7,236 nucleotides of DNA, taken from NCBI GenBank assembly GCA_964442285.1, contig CAYTZH010000093.1:1-7236 (forward strand). The letters are read 5' to 3'. Positions 3,947-7,236 of the stretch are shown here, piece after piece. Position numbers and translations under genes: made by a program. Below the pieces are notes generated by a model. That model worked only from the letters and a program-made list of their open reading frames with translations. It was not told the origin of the DNA and made no database searches. The DNA is from CAYTZH01 sp964442285. Lineage in GTDB: Bacteria; Myxococcota_A; UBA9160; JAFDET01. Positions within the stretch are counted from its first letter, which is position 1, and every line of letters starts with the position of its first letter.

Positions 3947-5355
3947 GCATGGTGCGTCCGACAAGCGCCTGGATCGCAGTCATGGTGGCGTCGATCGTCC
4001 TCGCCGCCGAGGTTCACGCGGCGAAGGTCGTGGACGTGCGGGTGGGCGTCCACCCGACCTACACCCGGATCGTCTTCGAGCTGGACGCCGAGACCGAGTA
4101 CCGCATCCGGCGCGCCGAGCTGCCCCGCACCCCGGGCACCGTCACCGAGTTCGAGGTCCAGCTGGACGCCGAAGGCGCCTTCGCCCTGGCGGGGCGCCGC
4201 GGGCTCGTGGACAGCATCAGCCTGCGCAAGGTGGACGGGACGTCGGTCGCGCGGATCCGCACGAACGCGGGCGGGGTGAAGGTGGCCGACATGACCCTGG
4301 GCGGGCCGCCCCGCATCGTGCTGGACCTGCGCCGCCCGGATCCGGCGAAGCCCGCCGCGACGCCGTCGTCCGGCCCGACCGCGAAGCCGACTGCCGGGGC
4401 GAAGCCGACTGCCGGGGCGAAGCCGACTGCCGGGCCCGCCCCTTCCGCGAAGCCACCGGCCCCGAAGCCCGTCGCGGAGGCAACGACGCCGACCTCGAAG
4501 CCCACGCCTCCGTCGGCAGACCGCCCGGCGCTGCCCCGGACCGCGACCAAGCCCGGCACGGGAAGCGCGACGAAGCCCGGCGCGACGCGGGGCGAGCCGG
4601 TCGCGAAGGCGGACCCGCGTCCGCCGGCGCCGACGGCCGAGGGCCCCCAGGCCGCGGCCCCGGCCCCGCGTCGACCGGCGACACCCAGGCCCGCATCGCC
4701 CGCGAAGCCCGATCGCCCGGCACCGGCCGCAACGCCGCCCGTGGCCGAGAGCCCCGCGGCCTCGCTCCTCGACCCGCGCCTCATCGGCACCGTGGCGGGG
4801 ATCCTCCTGCTCCTGGTCGTATGGCTGTGGCTGATGCGGCGGCGGCGGGCCCAGGCCGAGTCTCCGGTCGTGGATCCCTTCCCGCCCGCGCCCGCGGCGG
4901 AGGACGAGGCGATGGCGGCGGCCCCGCTCGACGAGCCGGCCGACGCGGCGCCCGTCGACGAGGCGGAGGCCGGAGCCGCGCCCGCCGACGAGGCCGAGGC
5001 CGGGACCGAGGCGCCGGCGGCCGAGACGGCGGTCTACGAGGCAGATCCCGCGGGCTTCGACGTGGACCTCCCGGCCGAGCCGGGCGCGGCCGCGGTGGCC
5101 CCGGCCCGGGCCGCGCGGACCGAGCCCCAGGATCCCGAGGTCCTGGCGCGCCGGCTGGCCGATCTGGAGCGGCGCCTGGCCGGCCTCGACGAGGCCCGCG
5201 AGCGCGCCGAGCGCCAGCTCGCCTCCCACACCGAGGAGCTCCGGGTGCAGCGATCCGCCATCGCGCGGGCCCAGCGGGTGCTTCGCTCCCTGACCCGCCC
5301 CGAGGAAGCGGGGGACCCGGCCTCGACGGATCCCGGACGCGGCCCCAGTCACTGA
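3943..5355 (+). CDS. Membrane-anchored AMIN-domain protein with cytoplasmic coiled coil
   Basis: The 470-residue protein starts at GTG 3943, overlapping the upstream stop (GTGA); ATG 3949 is an alternative two codons in. GGAG at 3929 and GGGGAA at 3935-3940 could serve either. Residues 1-26 look like a signal peptide ending EVHA. Residues about 28-132 match the AMIN domain (VVDVRVGVHPTYTRIVFELD ... PPRIVLDLRRP), the cell-wall targeting module of AmiC amidases and PilQ secretins. Then come a Pro/Ala/Lys-rich linker (133-275), one transmembrane helix (about 280-298) followed by RRRR, an acidic Ala-rich stretch (305-395) with two DEAEAG motifs, and a coiled coil (about 396-450). The positive-inside rule places AMIN in the periplasm and the coiled coil in the cytoplasm. 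The layout recalls FimV/TspA polar proteins, but without a visible LysM or TPR. Being last in the coupled block, it links the cytoplasmic proteins to the envelope. Its function is not known. Confidence 0.8.
   Translation: MSMVRPTSAWIAVMVASIVLAAEVHAAKVVDVRVGVHPTYTRIVFELDAETEYRIRRAELPRTPGTVTEFEVQLDAEGAFALAGRRGLVDSISLRKVDGTSVARIRTNAGGVKVADMTLGGPPRIVLDLRRPDPAKPAATPSSGPTAKPTAGAKPTAGAKPTAGPAPSAKPPAPKPVAEATTPTSKPTPPSADRPALPRTATKPGTGSATKPGATRGEPVAKADPRPPAPTAEGPQAAAPAPRRPATPRPASPAKPDRPAPAATPPVAESPAASLLDPRLIGTVAGILLLLVVWLWLMRRRRAQAESPVVDPFPPAPAAEDEAMAAAPLDEPADAAPVDEAEAGAAPADEAEAGTEAPAAETAVYEADPAGFDVDLPAEPGAAAVAPARAARTEPQDPEVLARRLADLERRLAGLDEARERAERQLASHTEELRVQRSAIARAQRVLRSLTRPEEAGDPASTDPGRGPSH
4381..4434 (+). 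repeat. Three perfect 18-bp direct repeats within the linker of the AMIN protein
   Basis: GCGAAGCCGACTGCCGGG occurs three times in tandem at 4381-4398, 4399-4416 and 4417-4434, encoding AKPTAG three times in the Pro/Lys/Ala linker. Identity at wobble positions points to recent slippage. The unit is a multiple of three, so copy-number change would only lengthen or shorten the periplasmic linker. Confidence 0.9.
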
Positions 5356-5394
5356 CCGGGTTCCAGCGTCACGGGAACTCCCGTCCTCCCGAGA

Positions 5395-5414
5395 GCCGCC
5401 CTCCGGAGGCCGGC
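5395..5414. promoter_or_regulatory. 20-base palindrome, possible terminator stem or operator
   Basis: CCTCCGGAGG (5400-5409) is a perfect palindrome extended by GCCG (5395-5398) and CGGC (5411-5414), with a single C/C mismatch on each side. It begins 40 bases after the AMIN stop codon. As a hairpin it would have almost no loop, so a protein-binding dyad is as likely as a terminator. AAAAA follows at 5421-5425, but there is no T run on the sense strand. Confidence 0.35.
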
Positions 5415-5450
5415 CCAGGCAAAAACCTCCCGGTTTCAGGTCTTGAATCC

Positions 5451-5471
5451 GGGGGATTAGGATGTTCCCCC
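5451..5471 (+). promoter_or_regulatory. Hairpin or dyad upstream of the response regulator
   Basis: GGGGGA (5451-5456) pairs with TCCCCC (5466-5471) across a 9-base loop, TTAGGATGT. It lies about 90 bases before the TTG start, upstream of the only promoter-like pair I can find. It could be an activator or repressor site; there is no direct evidence for a binding protein. Confidence 0.3.
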
Positions 5472-5562
5472 AATGTCTCCGCCTTTCCCCCTGGAGGGCC
5501 GCCCCTTACAGTCAGAATGAATTTCGAGCCCGGAGCACGGGCGAGCAAGGGGGGGCTGGACA

Positions 5563-6210
5563 TTGGAAACCACGATCCTGCTGGCGGACGACCATCGCAT
5601 CGTGCGAGAGGGGCTTCGGCGACTGCTGGAAGAGCGAGAGGACTTCCACGTGGTGGGCGAGGCGACCAACGGGGAGGAGGCCGTCGCGAAGGCCGCGTCC
5701 GCCCACCCGGACATCGTCCTGATGGACATCTCGATGCCGAAGCTCTCGGGGATCGACGCCACCCGGCGCATCCTCAAGGAGGCGGGCAACGGCACCAAGG
5801 TGCTCATCCTGTCGATGCACGACAACCAGAGCTACGTGGAGGAGGTGCTGCGCGCCGGCGCAGCCGGCTACGTGATCAAGGACGCCGCGTCGAGCGACCT
5901 GATCCAGGCCATCGACGCCGTGCGCTCGGGCGACTCCTTCCTCTCGCCGGCGATCACCCAGCAGGTCGTGGAGGCCATCGCGCGGCCCGCGGACCGGCCG
6001 TCGGTGGCGGCCGCCTCGCTCACCGACCGGGAGCGGGAGGTGCTGACGCTCATCGCGGAGGGGCTCTCCAGCAAGGAGATCGCGGCCCAGCTCGGTGTCT
6101 CCCTGAAGACGATCGAGTCCCACCGGGCCAACCTGATGGACAAGCTCGACATCCACAAGGTGTCGGGCCTGGTGCGCTTCGCGATCCGCGCGGGCCTGGT
6201 CGCGGCGTAG
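5563..6210 (+). CDS. NarL/FixJ-family response regulator (receiver plus LuxR-type HTH)
   Basis: The 215-residue protein has a complete receiver domain (about 1-120) with acidic pocket Asp9-Asp10, phosphoacceptor Asp55 in DIVLMDISMP, Ser84 in LILSMHD and Lys106 in GYVIKDA. A linker follows, then a LuxR/GerE helix-turn-helix (about 152-213) carrying LTDREREVLTLIAEGLSSKEIA, the SLKTIESHRANLMDKL recognition region and a final hydrophobic helix. It should be a cytoplasmic transcription factor activated by phosphorylation from a sensor kinase. All key residues are present and the length is normal. The start is TTG at 5563: it sits 7 bases after an AAGGGGGGG tract and yields METTILLADDH, the usual N-terminus, with no in-frame ATG or GTG nearby. 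No kinase lies next to it in the window, so it may be an orphan or be paired elsewhere. Targets are unknown; the dyads upstream could reflect autoregulation. Confidence 0.95.
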   Translation: METTILLADDHRIVREGLRRLLEEREDFHVVGEATNGEEAVAKAASAHPDIVLMDISMPKLSGIDATRRILKEAGNGTKVLILSMHDNQSYVEEVLRAGAAGYVIKDAASSDLIQAIDAVRSGDSFLSPAITQQVVEAIARPADRPSVAAASLTDREREVLTLIAEGLSSKEIAAQLGVSLKTIESHRANLMDKLDIHKVSGLVRFAIRAGLVAA

Positions 6211-6228
6211 GCCGGGGCACCTCCCGGC
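6211..6228 (+). terminator. Hairpin directly after the response regulator stop
   Basis: GCCGGG (6211-6216) and CCCGGC (6223-6228) form a perfect 6-bp stem with a 6-base loop, starting at the base after the TAG stop. No T run follows, so it is not a textbook intrinsic terminator. It may act as a weak terminator or stabilise the 3' end of the message. Confidence 0.35.
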
Positions 6229-6297
6229 CTGCGTCCCTCGGGGGAGCGAGTTGGCCCGACTTCCTCGCAAGGGTCACCGGGAGGCCGACCGAGAGCG

Positions 6298-6327
6298 GTG
6301 ACAGGCAGCCCTCGCTTCGGGCATGAT
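6298..6327 (+). promoter_or_regulatory. Possible sigma-70-type promoter for the secreted protein gene
   Basis: GTGACA (6298-6303) matches the -35 consensus at 5 of 6 positions. CATGAT (6322-6327) matches the -10 consensus at 4 of 6, with an 18-base spacer. The -10 ends 37 bases before the GTG at 6365, leaving room for the GGAGG ribosome-binding site at 6353-6357. It lies in the 154-base spacer after the response regulator. Supported by consensus matching only. Confidence 0.35.
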
Positions 6328-6364
6328 GGGCCTCGGCGGATCCCGAACCGGCGGAGGGCTTCCC

Positions 6365-7236
6365 GTGCAGAGCGGCCGCAGACGCGGACGGATGGCTTCA
6401 CCGCGGCGGGGGCTCCTCGCCGGCGCGTTGCTGCTCGGTTGGGTCTCTGCGGCGAACGCGCAGAGCTGGCAGCGCACCTACGACGCGAGCCTCGGCAGCC
6501 TGCCGAGTGCCCAGGGGTGGTCGCTCTCGACGGTCGATCCGGCGCCGGACGACAGCCTGGACGAAGGCAACTACCTGGTGTCGCTCGGCGCGCTCACCCA
6601 GGGCGACACCGGCGGCGGCAGCACCGACGCCTCGAACATCCAGTACTACGAGATCCCGCTTCCGGGCGTCGATTTCGACCGCGACGCGATCCAGGTCGAC
6701 CTGCGGCTGAAGATCCTCTCGTCGACCTCCGATCCGCCGCTCCCGGGACCGCCCGAGGCGGGCTTCGAGCTCTTCGTGGAGGACGACGACGGCGAGTTCG
6801 TGCGGATCTACTTCGGCGAGACCGGCGTGATGCTCTACGACTTTGCGGTGCCGTCCGCCACCACGCTCGCCGCCTTCGACACCACGGCGGACTTCGCGGA
6901 CTACCGCCTGCGGATCGACCCGGACGGCGCCTCGCTGGCGGTGAACGGCACCGAGGTGGCGACCCTCGAACGGGATCGCTTCGACCAGTCCTTCCTCTAC
7001 GTGACGGACCGCGCGGGCTTCGGCGACCTGAGCGGGTTGCACCGCAGCAGCTCCCAGATCGAGTCCGTCGTGGTCTCGCGCTCCACGCCCACCCCGCCGG
7101 AGGTCCGCCACTACGAGTCGGACTGGGCCGGCACGGCCAGCGACAGCACGGATAGCAAGACGCTCACGGTTCCGTGCCCCGGCGGCCTGCGCGCCCTCAC
7201 GGGCGGCGTGGAGACGATCGGAGCGGCGTCGCTCGT
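6365..7236 (+). CDS. Secreted beta-sandwich (LamG/concanavalin-like) protein, 3' end outside the window
   Basis: From GTG at 6365 the frame stays open for 290 codons to the window edge. GGAGG at 6353-6357 is 7 bases upstream, favouring this start; ATG 6392 is a shorter alternative. The N-terminus is a signal peptide: basic MQSGRRRGRMASPRR, hydrophobic GLLAGALLLGWVSA, and likely cleavage after ANA at 32. SPRRGLL loosely resembles a twin-arginine motif. Residues about 34-239 are beta-rich and aspartate-rich, with DASLGSLPSAQGWSL near the start and DYRLRIDPDGASLAVNG ... FGDLSG ... SQIESVVVS towards the end, a pattern common in LamG/concanavalin-like sandwich domains of extracellular proteins. 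A second module begins near 245 and contains TLTVPCPGGLRALTGGVE, similar to CPAG-x-GG repeats in secreted or phage-tail-like proteins. The product is probably exported and may bind carbohydrate or another surface. No catalytic residues can be named. Downstream domains are missing. Confidence 0.8.
   Translation, partial: MQSGRRRGRMASPRRGLLAGALLLGWVSAANAQSWQRTYDASLGSLPSAQGWSLSTVDPAPDDSLDEGNYLVSLGALTQGDTGGGSTDASNIQYYEIPLPGVDFDRDAIQVDLRLKILSSTSDPPLPGPPEAGFELFVEDDDGEFVRIYFGETGVMLYDFAVPSATTLAAFDTTADFADYRLRIDPDGASLAVNGTEVATLERDRFDQSFLYVTDRAGFGDLSGLHRSSSQIESVVVSRSTPTPPEVRHYESDWAGTASDSTDSKTLTVPCPGGLRALTGGVETIGAASL

Larger units (their letters stand above)
5356..5562. promoter_or_regulatory. Intergenic spacer before the response regulator
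   Basis: This 207-base spacer between the AMIN gene and the response regulator is less GC-rich than its surroundings, with runs such as AAAAA at 5421-5425. It holds three inverted repeats: ACGGG/CCCGT (5371-5384), the palindrome at 5395-5414 and the hairpin at 5451-5471. None has the downstream T run of a standard terminator. The best promoter guess is TTTCCC (5484-5489) and TACAGT (5507-5512), 17 bases apart, a weak match. A G-rich ribosome-binding region (AAGGGGGGG, 5547-5555) precedes the TTG start. I see no gene here. Confidence 0.45.

Noticed and set aside
1601..3964. Very long leftward open frame crossing the gap (nominally 787 codons)
   Set aside because: It is antisense to two strongly supported ATPases and the receptor gene, is rich in His, Gln, Arg and Gly typical of GC-rich shadow frames, and is open across the gap only because the repeat has no stop on that strand and N is read as open.
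3933..6326. 797-codon rightward frame across the AMIN gene and response regulator
   Set aside because: It has Arg/Gly/Pro-rich low-complexity composition with no recognisable domain, while two well-supported genes occupy the other frames.
6298..7155. Rightward 285-codon frame and leftward 237-codon frame (6398-7111) at the right edge
   Set aside because: Both overlap the signal-peptide-bearing frame that starts at 6365 with a good ribosome-binding site. Their products are Arg/Gly-rich or His/Val-rich with no domain signal.

Overview
The window is GC-rich bacterial DNA (most codons end in G or C) and holds seven genes, two of them cut by the window edges, plus a 100-base run of N that marks an unresolved assembly gap. 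A flavin-dependent oxidoreductase of the luciferase/F420 type, paired ArsA-family ATPases with HSP20-like tails, an AMIN-domain envelope protein and GTG/TTG starts fit an uncultured, double-membraned, high-GC bacterium. Myxococcota, Binatota or another former deltaproteobacterial group are the lineages I would try first. That placement is inference from gene content; there is no rRNA or marker gene here. The gap suggests a draft or metagenome assembly.

Layout. At the left edge the first 51 codons of a luciferase-like oxidoreductase run leftward from 153. A 210-base divergent spacer follows, with a 19-base dyad and a perfect 15-bp inverted repeat. Rightward from 364 comes a tight block: a 69-residue two-CxxC zinc-ribbon protein, two tandem ArsA/Get3-type ATPases (624-1823 and 1820-2977), a leaderless BtuF-like metal/corrinoid-binding protein (3155-3946), and a 470-residue membrane-anchored AMIN protein (3943-5355). 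The last four are chained by GTGA junctions, in which the GTG start of one gene overlaps the TGA stop of the one before, so they look like one translationally coupled operon. A 207-base spacer with dyads separates this block from a NarL/FixJ response regulator with a TTG start (5563-6210). The right edge holds the first 290 codons of a secreted beta-sandwich protein (6365 onward), which stays open to the end of the window.

The most unusual element lies between the second ATPase and the BtuF-like gene. A 32-bp tandem repeat fills the junction and carries the assembly gap. Each unit contains the GTGA stop/start overlap, so each encodes an 11-codon mini-ORF whose start overlaps the previous stop. 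Its sequence resembles the last bases of the upstream ATPase gene. Because the overlap recurs in every unit, coupling into the downstream gene could in principle survive any copy number. The two gap flanks share an identical 49-base end, so the true copy number is unknown.

Functionally the operon suggests an intracellular ATPase pair working with a cytoplasmic ligand-binding protein, with an envelope-spanning AMIN protein co-expressed. No arsenite pump, arsR, arsD or ABC permease is present, so calling this an arsenic or vitamin B12 import operon would go beyond the evidence.
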